Part shown: positions 25,140 through 32,218 of the stretch, in pieces | Layout of the letters: every line of letters begins with the position of its first letter | How positions within the stretch are numbered: the first letter of the stretch is position 1 | Assembly (NCBI GenBank): GCA_016927375.1 | Contig: JAFGMS010000021.1 | Location: 1 to 32,941 of the forward strand | From: Anaerolineae bacterium | GTDB lineage: Bacteria; Chloroflexota; Anaerolineae; Aggregatilineales; UBA3940 | DNA: 32,941 nucleotides | Reading direction: 5' to 3' | Translations under genes and position numbers: made by a program | The notes under the pieces: generated by a model | What the model was told of the DNA's origin: nothing | Databases searched by the model: none | What the model saw: the letters and a program-made list of their open reading frames with translations, nothing else

Positions 25140-26212
25140 GGAAGTATTAACGGATCAACTATATCTAGATACACAAGAACGAGCATGGCGACCAAAAGAA
25201 CTGCGAAACCAATAAAATGGACGATTGTCTCGCGTTGAGGATCAACACGGCGTCCCCGGATGCCTTCGAATAGCACAAACGCGATGCGCCCCCCGTCGAC
25301 TGCCGGGAGCGGCAGTAAGTTGGTGAAGGCAAGCGCTATGCTGATGTTGGCGGCTAACTCAAGGATTGGCCACGCAGCATGTTGGTCGATGGAGCTATCG
25401 AGTGCCTGACCGCCAATCTGGCTGATTCCGACGACGCTGACAGGGCGCAGTAATCGTGGTGATATCAACCCTTCTCTTACCCAGTTGATGGCTCTGGGAA
25501 TCATCAAGAAAAAGTTGACAAACTCTTCACCGGATCGCCGGACAGCTTCAAAGAAGCCGTAACGCTTAATTTCTAAACCAACCGGCTCAACCACTATGCC
25601 GGTTGGTCCCTGGTTTTCAGGCCAAGTTGTCCGTGGCGTGATCTCCAGCTCGAAAATGGACGAACCTCGTTCCACGGTTAAAGTGATCGGTTGCCCTATG
25701 TGGCTTGTGATATAACTGCTTAGATCTGGGTATTGCCGTATTTTTCGACCATCTGTTTGGAGGATGATGTCTCCGTCTTCCAGGCCGGCGCTCTCAGCAG
25801 GTGTGTCTGGCTCGACTTTTACTATACGTGCTCCGGGCATGATCTCCTGGGTACCGGTCATGAACATGATCATGAGCAGGATAAACGCGACAATGATATT
25901 TGCTCCAGGACCTGCGGCGAGAACGGCGAAGCGTACTCGTTTCGATGCGGCAGCCAAGCCTCCTTGAACCGATGGATCGTTCTCGCCGGCTGGGCGGTTG
26001 AATCCTCCCAGCGGCAGCCAGTTCAGGGTGAACTTGGTTCCTCCTTGCTCGAAGAGCGTAATTGCACGAGGGGGCAGCCCAATCCCGAATTCTTCAACTG
26101 TGACGCCTCCCCAGCGTGCTGCCAGGAAGTGCCCCAGCTCGTGAAAGAAGATCAGGGGGCCAAGGACAACAAAAAATGCTGCTATCGCTAAACCGGTATT
26201 CATGGAGATCAT
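25136..26212 (-). CDS. rseP: Site-2 protease, RseP/M50B family with PDZ domain
   Basis: An intramembrane zinc protease of about 358 aa. HELGH (24-28) in the first membrane helix is the zinc motif; NLLPLPAVDGGR near the C terminus supplies the third ligand, Asp. A single PDZ domain lies between (about 125-200, with PDTPAESAGLEDGDIIL). RseP-type enzymes cut membrane-bound anti-sigma factors and leftover signal peptides. The gene is 92 bp after the decarboxylase gene and overlaps the HEAT-repeat gene. In many bacteria rseP lies near dxr and isoprenoid genes; here it follows mevalonate genes instead. The start could also be ATG 26203. Confidence 0.93.
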   Translation of the reverse strand: MISMNTGLAIAAFFVVLGPLIFFHELGHFLAARWGGVTVEEFGIGLPPRAITLFEQGGTKFTLNWLPLGGFNRPAGENDPSVQGGLAAASKRVRFAVLAAGPGANIIVAFILLMIMFMTGTQEIMPGARIVKVEPDTPAESAGLEDGDIILQTDGRKIRQYPDLSSYITSHIGQPITLTVERGSSIFELEITPRTTWPENQGPTGIVVEPVGLEIKRYGFFEAVRRSGEEFVNFFLMIPRAINWVREGLISPRLLRPVSVVGISQIGGQALDSSIDQHAAWPILELAANISIALAFTNLLPLPAVDGGRIAFVLFEGIRGRRVDPQRETIVHFIGFAVLLVAMLVLVYLDIVDPLILP

Positions 26213-26304
26213 CGATTCTTATTACCTGATACCTTTGTAACTTTCGTGGATCATTCATTGACGTCGTGATTATACCTGCGTATTGGTACTGTGATCAAAA
26301 TACG

Positions 26305-27297
26305 CTATGGGATGAGATGCTCATTGATAATCTGTGCAGGCCCTCCAACCGTGGTCGGCAGGATATCTTGTATACCTTCCAGCTCATTGAGCAACCCGAC
26401 TAGCTTGTCCTTCCAGCCGGTTGTGCTGATCACATGAACATTAGGACCGGCATCGATGGTGAATGCTGCGGGTATGCCGCCGGCGCGCCAGCTCTGGACA
26501 GCTTGCATGACGCGGATAGTAGCGGGCAGCCAGTAGAGCAGGGGAGGACTGGACGTCATTAGGATGGAATGCATCATCAGCGTGTCTTCCTCGATGATAG
26601 CGGCCAGGGGCTCGAAATCCTTCTGAAGAATGGCCGCGCGGCACAGGTCCAAGCGGCGAGGCGTATCGGCTATACGTGCAGCCTGGAGGGGCGAGGTATC
26701 GGCCAGTTGGTGCCCATCGGTTGAGCCGACGGCTTTGTGCTCTTTGTTCACGATGGTGACCAGATCGATCAGATCCCAGTGGCCGGCCGGTGCGATACTG
26801 GCTGCATATGAAGTTTGATGGTCAACCCCGGCATACCATTCCGTGTAGCCACCGGGCACCGAGCGGCAAGCCGAGCCGGAACCGAGGCGGGCCAATGCAG
26901 ACAGGCCGGCTTCGTCCGGATGGACATCGAGGGCGCTGCATGCCGCCGCCGTGAGCGCGGCAAAGGCTGATGCCGAAGAAGCAATGCCTGTGCCGGTGGG
27001 GAAATTGTTTTGTGAGATGACCAGGGCTCGTAGATCGACGTTTGCCAGATGGCGGACGTGATCGAGGTGGCGGCTGACGCGCCTGGTTTGCTCAACCGTT
27101 TGCTGTTCTCCATTTAGCATTAAGCGATCTTCAAGTATCTCGTCACCAAACATCACCGTCGTGATGGTTTCCAGCCCGGCCAGATTCATCGAGATAGAGC
27201 CGTTGACCGGCAGTCGCAGGTCGTTGTTTTTGTTTCCCCAATACTTGATGAAGGCAATATTCGGGTGAGCGCGAGCTGTCGCTTTCTTAGTCAACAT
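26305..27297 (-). CDS. Mevalonate-phosphate (or -diphosphate) decarboxylase
   Basis: GHMP-family decarboxylase, about 330 aa from ATG 27297. It matches the diphosphomevalonate decarboxylase family throughout: NIAFIKYWGN (13-22), NNFPTGTGIASSASAFAAL, GSGSACRSVPGGYTEW and TIDAGPN with the catalytic Asp. Asn22 replaces the Lys of KYWGK that touches substrate phosphates in the yeast enzyme. With isopentenyl phosphate kinase next door and no phosphomevalonate kinase, it more likely decarboxylates mevalonate-5-phosphate to isopentenyl phosphate, as shown for a Roseiflexus homologue. A track start at TTG 27345 would add 16 residues and sits on a palindrome; I prefer the ATG. Confidence 0.85.
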   Translation of the reverse strand: MLTKKATARAHPNIAFIKYWGNKNNDLRLPVNGSISMNLAGLETITTVMFGDEILEDRLMLNGEQQTVEQTRRVSRHLDHVRHLANVDLRALVISQNNFPTGTGIASSASAFAALTAAACSALDVHPDEAGLSALARLGSGSACRSVPGGYTEWYAGVDHQTSYAASIAPAGHWDLIDLVTIVNKEHKAVGSTDGHQLADTSPLQAARIADTPRRLDLCRAAILQKDFEPLAAIIEEDTLMMHSILMTSSPPLLYWLPATIRVMQAVQSWRAGGIPAAFTIDAGPNVHVISTTGWKDKLVGLLNELEGIQDILPTTVGGPAQIINEHLIP

Positions 27298-27343
27298 TTG
27301 ATAGAGCAATCGTATCTTCTCAATAATCCAGGGGATGTCCGCC

Positions 27344-27410
27344 AAACCTCCCGGAGGTTAGCAGACTGGCGCCTCAGAGAGAGTGACCACACTGAAACCT
27401 CCCGGAGGGT
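27344..27410. repeat. REP-like palindrome pair AAACCTCCCGGAGG
   Basis: AAACCTCCCGGAGG occurs at 27344-27357 and 27395-27408, 51 bp apart. The first copy lies in a perfect 15-bp inverted repeat, AACCTCC-C-GGAGGTT (27345-27359). Both lie in the 222-bp gap between the IPK and decarboxylase genes, where I see no gene. They look like dispersed REP-type elements and could form hairpins in the operon mRNA. Confidence 0.75.
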
Positions 27411-27519
27411 GATGCTCGGGCTCTCCTCATTTTTGAGAAGATATGAGCAATCCCTTTTGCAACTAATTTTAGCGGTTTCGACCATGCCGTGCGCAGTCTT
27501 TTTCTCTAACCTCAATTCG

Positions 27520-28308
27520 TCAGGCCGAAAGACGAGTCCCAAAAGGGATGTTCTCCTCTGTCAGGGCCCGGAACACGTTGCCCGGCTGCCGGCCGGAGAA
27601 AATATGTACTTTGAGGCCGCGGATTGTCTCACAGAGCGATAGCATCGAAGAGACTTTGGATGCCATACCACCGGTGACGTCGACCTGGTCCGAGCCACAC
27701 AAGGTATTCTGGAGATCAGCGAGGGTAGGGGGGGTAATTGATGGGATTACCTGTTTGTTGGCGTCGAGCACGCCCTCATAGTCTCCAGCAATCAGGATAC
27801 GGTCCGGTGTGAGTTTTTCGGCCAGGTAGGCGAAGATCTCCTCGGTGCTGATGATCGTTCCGCCCAGGGCATCGTCGATGGCTACATCACCATAGACAAT
27901 CGGAACCAAACCGGCCGTCAGCGTGTGCTGGAGAGGAATGAGCGACATTTGGGTGATTTGACTTTTGTGACAGATGGCAGACGCCGAGGGCTGGATGCGC
28001 AGTACCGGTACGCCTGCTTCGTGTAGGCTCTCAACGAGCAGGTGATTGAGCCGCGAAGCAACGTAGGCTACTCGGGCAAATCCTTGCCAGGCCTCTTTGC
28101 CCTGAACACCTGTCCTCGTTCCGTATTGTCTGGCAGCCGTGTGACCAAAGCTCCCGCTCCCATGCCCAACGATGAGAGAGAGGTCGCGGCTTATCTGCAA
28201 GGCTGAGGCAATCTCGGCAGACAGCCGGGTGATCTCGTCGGTGCGGGCCTTCTCTACTCCTGACTTGTCGGTAATGAGCGAGCCGCCTAATTTCAAAAAG
28301 GTCAGCAT
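27520..28308 (-). CDS. Isopentenyl phosphate kinase
   Basis: An amino-acid-kinase-fold enzyme of 262 aa that phosphorylates isopentenyl phosphate to IPP with ATP. FLKLGGSLITDK (4-15) is the N-terminal nucleotide motif; GHGSGSFGH (48-56) carries the catalytic His56 that marks IPK within the family; GDVAIDDALGGTIISTEE and DVTGGMASK follow as in archaeal IPKs. Best known in archaea, plants and some Chloroflexota. It starts 12 bp after the mevalonate kinase stop, with AAGG upstream. Its presence in place of phosphomevalonate kinase decides the pathway assignment. Confidence 0.93.
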   Translation of the reverse strand: MLTFLKLGGSLITDKSGVEKARTDEITRLSAEIASALQISRDLSLIVGHGSGSFGHTAARQYGTRTGVQGKEAWQGFARVAYVASRLNHLLVESLHEAGVPVLRIQPSASAICHKSQITQMSLIPLQHTLTAGLVPIVYGDVAIDDALGGTIISTEEIFAYLAEKLTPDRILIAGDYEGVLDANKQVIPSITPPTLADLQNTLCGSDQVDVTGGMASKVSSMLSLCETIRGLKVHIFSGRQPGNVFRALTEENIPFGTRLSA

Positions 28309-28320
28309 ATGTTTTTCGCC

Positions 28321-29250
28321 TTATTGGACGATGGTGTGGATGGTTCGGATGGCGCCGGTTTGCTTTAGGGCTTTTTCGATTGGCCCGGCGGACTCTGGAG
28401 CTACCAGTGCGATCATGTTGCCGCCAAGTCCGCCGCCGGACAGTTTGGCGCCTTGTGCCCCCGCCTTCTCTGCTGCATCGATGAGCCTTTCCAGCGCGTT
28501 GCACGAGACACCGATCTGCCCCAGCAGCGATTGGTTGCGAGTCATGAGAGGCCCGAGCCGGCCTAAATTCCCCTCTTCAATGGCTTGCCGTGCCTGCTCG
28601 GCAATCTGCCCGATCTCGGCAAACAGAGCATCGTACTTCTCTCGATCCCTCTCCCAACGCTCTCTCACGCCGCCCACGGCGACGTGGGTTGGGCTGGTGA
28701 CACCTGTGTCAGCGATGATCATGTGAAAAGCTCGCCCAACCCGGAGGGGTTCAGGAGGCGTGCCGCGCACGAAATAAACGGGCCGGCCGTAGCAGACAAC
28801 CGTATTATCTATGCCGCTGGGAGTGCCGTGGTGCAGCTTCTCGATCTCGTATACCAGGGTGGATAGCTCAGCTTGATTGAGTGGGCTGCCCAGGTAGCCT
28901 GAGAGCGCCCTGGCCAGGGCGGCGGAAACAGCCGCTCCACTGCCTAATCCTGCCGCAATGGGGATGGTCGATTGGATGGTGATGAGCGCGTCGGGTTCTG
29001 GCTTCTGGAGCTTTTCCAAAACCAGTCGGGCGGTCACTGCCAGCGCGTGAGTGGCTGCCTCAGCTATTGAAAGTCGCAGGTTAAGGTTGCTGGCCTCGAT
29101 GACCAGGCCGCTTCCAGATGCGCTATCGGCTACCGATGCTTTTGCCTGAACTTTGTGAACAGGTGCTGCCAATGCCGGCTGGCCATATACAACAGCGTGT
29201 TCGCCAAAAAGGATAATCTTGCCGGGCGCTGAGGCTGTGTGAGAGGTCAT
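28321..29250 (-). CDS. mvk: Mevalonate kinase
   Basis: A GHMP kinase of about 309 aa that phosphorylates mevalonate to mevalonate-5-phosphate. SAPGKIILFGEHAVVYGQPA is the family N terminus, AAGLGSGAAVSAALAR is the ATP loop, HHGTPSGIDN carries the catalytic Asp, and KLSGGGLGGNMIAL is GHMP motif 3. The track begins at a TTG (29295), but ATG 29250 (MTSHTASAPGK) gives the usual length. It lies between the UbiA-family gene (217-bp gap) and IPK (12-bp gap). No HMG-CoA synthase or reductase is in the window. Confidence 0.94.
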   Translation of the reverse strand: MTSHTASAPGKIILFGEHAVVYGQPALAAPVHKVQAKASVADSASGSGLVIEASNLNLRLSIAEAATHALAVTARLVLEKLQKPEPDALITIQSTIPIAAGLGSGAAVSAALARALSGYLGSPLNQAELSTLVYEIEKLHHGTPSGIDNTVVCYGRPVYFVRGTPPEPLRVGRAFHMIIADTGVTSPTHVAVGGVRERWERDREKYDALFAEIGQIAEQARQAIEEGNLGRLGPLMTRNQSLLGQIGVSCNALERLIDAAEKAGAQGAKLSGGGLGGNMIALVAPESAGPIEKALKQTGAIRTIHTIVQ

Positions 29251-29280
29251 TTTGCAGCTAATCAGCCTATCTAAAACACT

Positions 29281-29420
29281 GGGCGAAGCGAGCAAGCCTG
29301 CAAGTCGGCAAGTTTGCAGGTGAGCAGGAAGTCAAGTGGATGGATTTGTGGCGGTCGATGATCGTCCGGCGGCCCTGCAATGGCTATGAATTGATCACTG
29401 AGCACTGAGAGAGGAGAACC
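29281..29420. repeat. Low-complexity spacer between mvk and the UbiA-family gene
   Basis: The gap holds imperfect short repeats, including GCCTGCAAGTCGGCAAGTTTGC and CACTGAGCACTGAG, typical of decayed simple-sequence DNA. No gene or clear promoter is seen; 29250-29467 as a whole is 217 bp without coding signal. Confidence 0.5.
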
Positions 29421-29467
29421 CATATCATCACTATTCGGTAATTCAGCCAAATGCCAGAGTGGCACTA

Positions 29468-30346
29468 TCATTTCAAGACGTACAGGATGATGACAACAGC
29501 GATTCCCCACAGGCCCACCGCTGCCTGGAGAGGATGGTCGCGGAGGATGACCTCGTCAGGTGCACCACCTTCGCCTTTAACGTGGATCAAATAGAGATAG
29601 CGGAAGATGCCGTAGAGAACGAAGGGGATGGTGAGCATCATTGTATGATTGAGCGGTAGTCCTTCTGCGCTGAACGTGTATAGAGAGTAGGTCAGGATGG
29701 TTGTGGCGCTTACGATCACGATCATCTCGTCCAGCAGGACTATGCTGTATTGGTCGAGGATGGCTCGGTGATTGTTGGCGCCGCCTTGCAGTAGTACCAG
29801 CTCGTGGCGCCGCTTGCCGAAGCCCAGGAAGAGCGCCAGCGTTGTGGTGAAGATATACAGCCAGGGCGAGAAGCGCACGACGTCGACCAGCACAACGCCA
29901 CAGGCGACTCGCAGAACGTAGCCCGCCGCAACGACCATGACATCTATGATGACTAGGTGCTTGAGGTAGAATGAGTAACCCAGATTAAGTAACAGATAAC
30001 CAACGAGAACAAATCCATACAAAGGCTTTAGCAGAAAAGCCAGTGGAATCGTGAGCAGAGATAGCGCAACGGTTGCAATGATGGCTGTTGACCTGGAAAG
30101 CTGCCCGGAGGGTAGGGGGCGTAACCGCTTGGTGGGATGTGCCTTGTCGGCCTCGATGTCGGCAATGTCGTTGATCAGGTAAACGATGCTGCTTGCCAGG
30201 CACAACAGCCCGAACCCGGCCAGTGTGGCAAGCAGGTAAGGGATATCGTCCAATTTGCGGTCGAAGATCAGCGGAACAAAAACAAAACCGTTCTTGGTCC
30301 ACTGCTTGAGGCGCATGGTGCGCGCCAAGCCAAGTAGTTGTGACAT
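29468..30346 (-). CDS. UbiA-family prenyltransferase, DPPR-synthase-like
   Basis: About 292 aa with eight or nine membrane helices. The Asp-rich motif NDIADIEADKAHPTKRLRPLPSG and the second-loop segment YSFYLKHLVIIDVMVVAAGYVLR resemble decaprenyl-phosphate phosphoribosyltransferase, which moves 5-phosphoribosyl from PRPP to a polyprenyl phosphate for arabinose donor synthesis in mycobacteria. Other UbiA substrates cannot be excluded. The track start is TTG 30367; ATG 30346 has AGGA 10 bp upstream and avoids the palindrome. First gene of the minus-strand isoprenoid cluster, so it may use products of the pathway encoded behind it. Confidence 0.82.
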   Translation of the reverse strand: MSQLLGLARTMRLKQWTKNGFVFVPLIFDRKLDDIPYLLATLAGFGLLCLASSIVYLINDIADIEADKAHPTKRLRPLPSGQLSRSTAIIATVALSLLTIPLAFLLKPLYGFVLVGYLLLNLGYSFYLKHLVIIDVMVVAAGYVLRVACGVVLVDVVRFSPWLYIFTTTLALFLGFGKRRHELVLLQGGANNHRAILDQYSIVLLDEMIVIVSATTILTYSLYTFSAEGLPLNHTMMLTIPFVLYGIFRYLYLIHVKGEGGAPDEVILRDHPLQAAVGLWGIAVVIILYVLK

Positions 30347-30360
30347 GAGATGTTTTCCTG

Positions 30361-30376
30361 TGGTCAAATTTGACCA
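30361..30376. promoter_or_regulatory. Operator-like 16-bp perfect palindrome
   Basis: TGGTCAAATTTGACCA is a perfect 16-bp palindrome just downstream of the minus-strand -10 box (30379-30384), so it would cover the transcription start of the isoprenoid cluster. This position is typical of a repressor site. Confidence 0.6.
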
Positions 30377-30378
30377 TT

Positions 30379-30409
30379 ATTATAGCCCTTGCCGGTTGAT
30401 TTGACACAA
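30379..30409 (-). promoter_or_regulatory. Promoter of the UbiA/mevalonate cluster
   Basis: Minus strand: consensus TATAAT (30379-30384). The best -35 is TTGTGT at 19-bp spacing, a weak match, which would suit regulated expression. Predicted start near 30372, about 26 nt before ATG 30346. Confidence 0.45.
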
Positions 30410-30499
30410 GCAGATAGTATATTGATAAGCCATTGAAACAAGTATGGGAGGAATGGCAGCTATCATGGTGGCTGGCTCTGGACATGGTGGAGAGCTGTG

Positions 30500-30527
30500 T
30501 TGGTGGTATTGAACACTGCGTTATAAT
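30500..30527 (+). promoter_or_regulatory. Promoter of tlyA
   Basis: TTGGTG (30500-30505), 16-bp spacer, consensus TATAAT (30522-30527); transcript start near 30534, about 78 nt before the tlyA ATG. The rest of 30377-30611 holds no gene that I can support. Confidence 0.5.
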
Positions 30528-30611
30528 CGAAACCGGGGTTTGCGAGGCTGAATACCGGAGCTGGCTGTGATGGGGTGAGGTGTATCCGGGGGCTCCAGAA
30601 AGCAGAGCGGG

Positions 30612-31409
30612 ATGAAACACAAAAAGGTGCGTCTGGATGTCCTGTTGTTTGATCGTGGTCTCGTCGAATCTCGCGAGCTGGGCCGCCGGTTGATCATGGC
30701 CGGTGAGGTGCTGGTTGATGATCATCCAATGACCAAACCGGGTGTGAGTGTCCGCTCAGACGTCGCTATTCGAGTAAAGCAGAAGCCGCGCTTTGTCAGC
30801 CGAGGTGGGGACAAGCTGGTGGCTGCTTTGGAGCAGTTCGAAATCACGCTTGTGGGTTGGGTGTGTGCCGATGTTGGCGCCTCCACAGGCGGCTTCACCG
30901 ACTGCCTGCTTCAGGCAGGGGCCGACAGGGTCTACGCTATCGATGTTGGTTATGGACAGCTCGCCTGGACGCTCCGCGGAGATGCGCGAGTGGTGGTGAT
31001 GGAACGCACCAATGCTCGCTATCTCGAAAGCCTGCCTGAGCAGGTTGACTTTGCGTGCATCGATGCCTCGTTTATATCGCTTGGGCTCCTGCTGCCGGTT
31101 GTCCGGAACTGGCTTACTCCACATGGGCAGGTTGTGGCGCTGGTCAAGCCCCAATTCGAGGCCGGCAGGGATAAGGTCGGCAAAGGCGGCGTGGTGCGTG
31201 ACCCTGCTATCCATAGCGAGGTTCTATTGAACATCGCCGAAACTGCCCGGCAGCAAGATTTCGTCGTGTTGGGGGTTATACATTCGCCTCTGCGCGGGCC
31301 GTCGGGCAATATCGAGTTCCTGATGTGGCTAGGTGTTTCATCATCTGCGCCCAGCAAGACCGAACTGTGGATAGAGGAGGCGGTTCGCACTGCTCATGAA
31401 GAGCCGTAA
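30612..31409 (+). CDS. tlyA: TlyA-family rRNA 2'-O-methyltransferase
   Basis: A 265-aa protein with an N-terminal S4 RNA-binding domain (about 5-65, RLDVLLFDRGLVESRELGRR) and an FtsJ-like SAM domain: DVGASTGGFTDCLLQAGA, YAIDVGYGQLAWTLR, DASFISLGLLLP, LVKPQFEAGRDKVGKGGVV and GPSGNIEF. TlyA methylates ribose 2'-OH of cytidines in 23S rRNA and, in the long type, 16S rRNA, where loss gives capreomycin resistance in mycobacteria. Length is close to the mycobacterial long type. Older annotations call it hemolysin A, which is misleading. Divergent from the prenyltransferase gene. Confidence 0.94.
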   Translation: MKHKKVRLDVLLFDRGLVESRELGRRLIMAGEVLVDDHPMTKPGVSVRSDVAIRVKQKPRFVSRGGDKLVAALEQFEITLVGWVCADVGASTGGFTDCLLQAGADRVYAIDVGYGQLAWTLRGDARVVVMERTNARYLESLPEQVDFACIDASFISLGLLLPVVRNWLTPHGQVVALVKPQFEAGRDKVGKGGVVRDPAIHSEVLLNIAETARQQDFVVLGVIHSPLRGPSGNIEFLMWLGVSSSAPSKTELWIEEAVRTAHEEP

Positions 31410-31435
31410 CCGGTGACACCGACGGGATCTGTCAA

Positions 31436-32218
31436 TCATTGGGCTGAGTATATCGAGAGCCACGTGAAAAGGACCGACATGGGTTCTCCTGTGGTCTCTG
31501 CATAAGGGCCAAAATCCCCTGCTGGCGAACTGCTCACGTCGACCCTGGCGATCTGCTTTTTGTCGACATACAGGGTCAGCTTATTGTTGATTGCACGGAC
31601 GCTCAGGGTATGTTCTCCTGAAGATGGTGTGATCTCTTCCTGCAGTGTACCTTCCGCCAGCATTGTCACCGATAATGGGCCGACGCGCTCCAGCAGGGAG
31701 TACCGGCCGCTGCACCAGATTACGAAGAAGCGAAATGATGTGTCACTTTTGTAGTGAAAGACCATGCCGTAGGCGCCACTTCCTTCCGGGCACTGAATAG
31801 GATTGGCCGTGACCTCGGCAAAGAAGTCAGACTGCCGGGCGCGCGTGGTGTAGGCGTAGAGAGCCCATGGCTGGCTGATATCGATCTGGTAACCGTCCGA
31901 CTTTGGTGTCCCGGAAGCCTTGTCTCCTTCCATGGCCACCCAGCCCTGCCGGAAGCGTGTTTCGTAAAGCAGCGCACCGTGGCTTGGGGGCTGCTCTACG
32001 GTGGCTTCCTCAAGTGGCGCGGCGGTCGTTGGCGGGGGTGAGGGTATCGCGGTGTGAGTGGCTGTTGGGTGCTCGGTGGATGTCTCTGTTTCTGGGTGTG
32101 TTGGTGGTGGGACGGTCGTGGGAGGGGAGGTTGCCGTCTCAGCCGTCTTTGCGGCTGGCATATTGCAGGCCAATGTGAGCAACACCAGGGCGATCAAGAT
32201 ACTGGTATGATATTTCAT
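31436..32218 (-). CDS. Lipoprotein with LamG/DUF1080-like domain
   Basis: A 260-aa lipoprotein: signal peptide ending LLTLAC (Cys18), a long Thr/Pro/Ser-rich disordered stretch (about 20-80), then a beta-sandwich-like domain (about 83-258) with ALLYETRFRQGW, YGMVFHYKSDTSFRFFVIW and HTLSVRAINNKLTLYVDKKQIARV. That pattern is seen in concanavalin-like (LamG or 3-keto-disaccharide hydrolase-type) domains, which often bind glycans. The start has GGGGAG 7 bp upstream. It converges with tlyA, 26 bp apart. Ligand and function unknown. Confidence 0.75.
   Translation of the reverse strand: MKYHTSILIALVLLTLACNMPAAKTAETATSPPTTVPPPTHPETETSTEHPTATHTAIPSPPPTTAAPLEEATVEQPPSHGALLYETRFRQGWVAMEGDKASGTPKSDGYQIDISQPWALYAYTTRARQSDFFAEVTANPIQCPEGSGAYGMVFHYKSDTSFRFFVIWCSGRYSLLERVGPLSVTMLAEGTLQEEITPSSGEHTLSVRAINNKLTLYVDKKQIARVDVSSSPAGDFGPYAETTGEPMSVLFTWLSIYSAQ

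Noticed and set aside
27265-27642. 125-aa plus ORF in the IPK-decarboxylase gap
   Set aside because: It overlaps both minus-strand genes out of frame and crosses the REP palindromes; low-quality translation.
29985-30725. 246-aa minus ORF across the UbiA-family gene and the tlyA start
   Set aside because: It is antisense or out of frame to two well-supported genes, and its His/Ser/Arg-rich composition is typical of a shadow frame.
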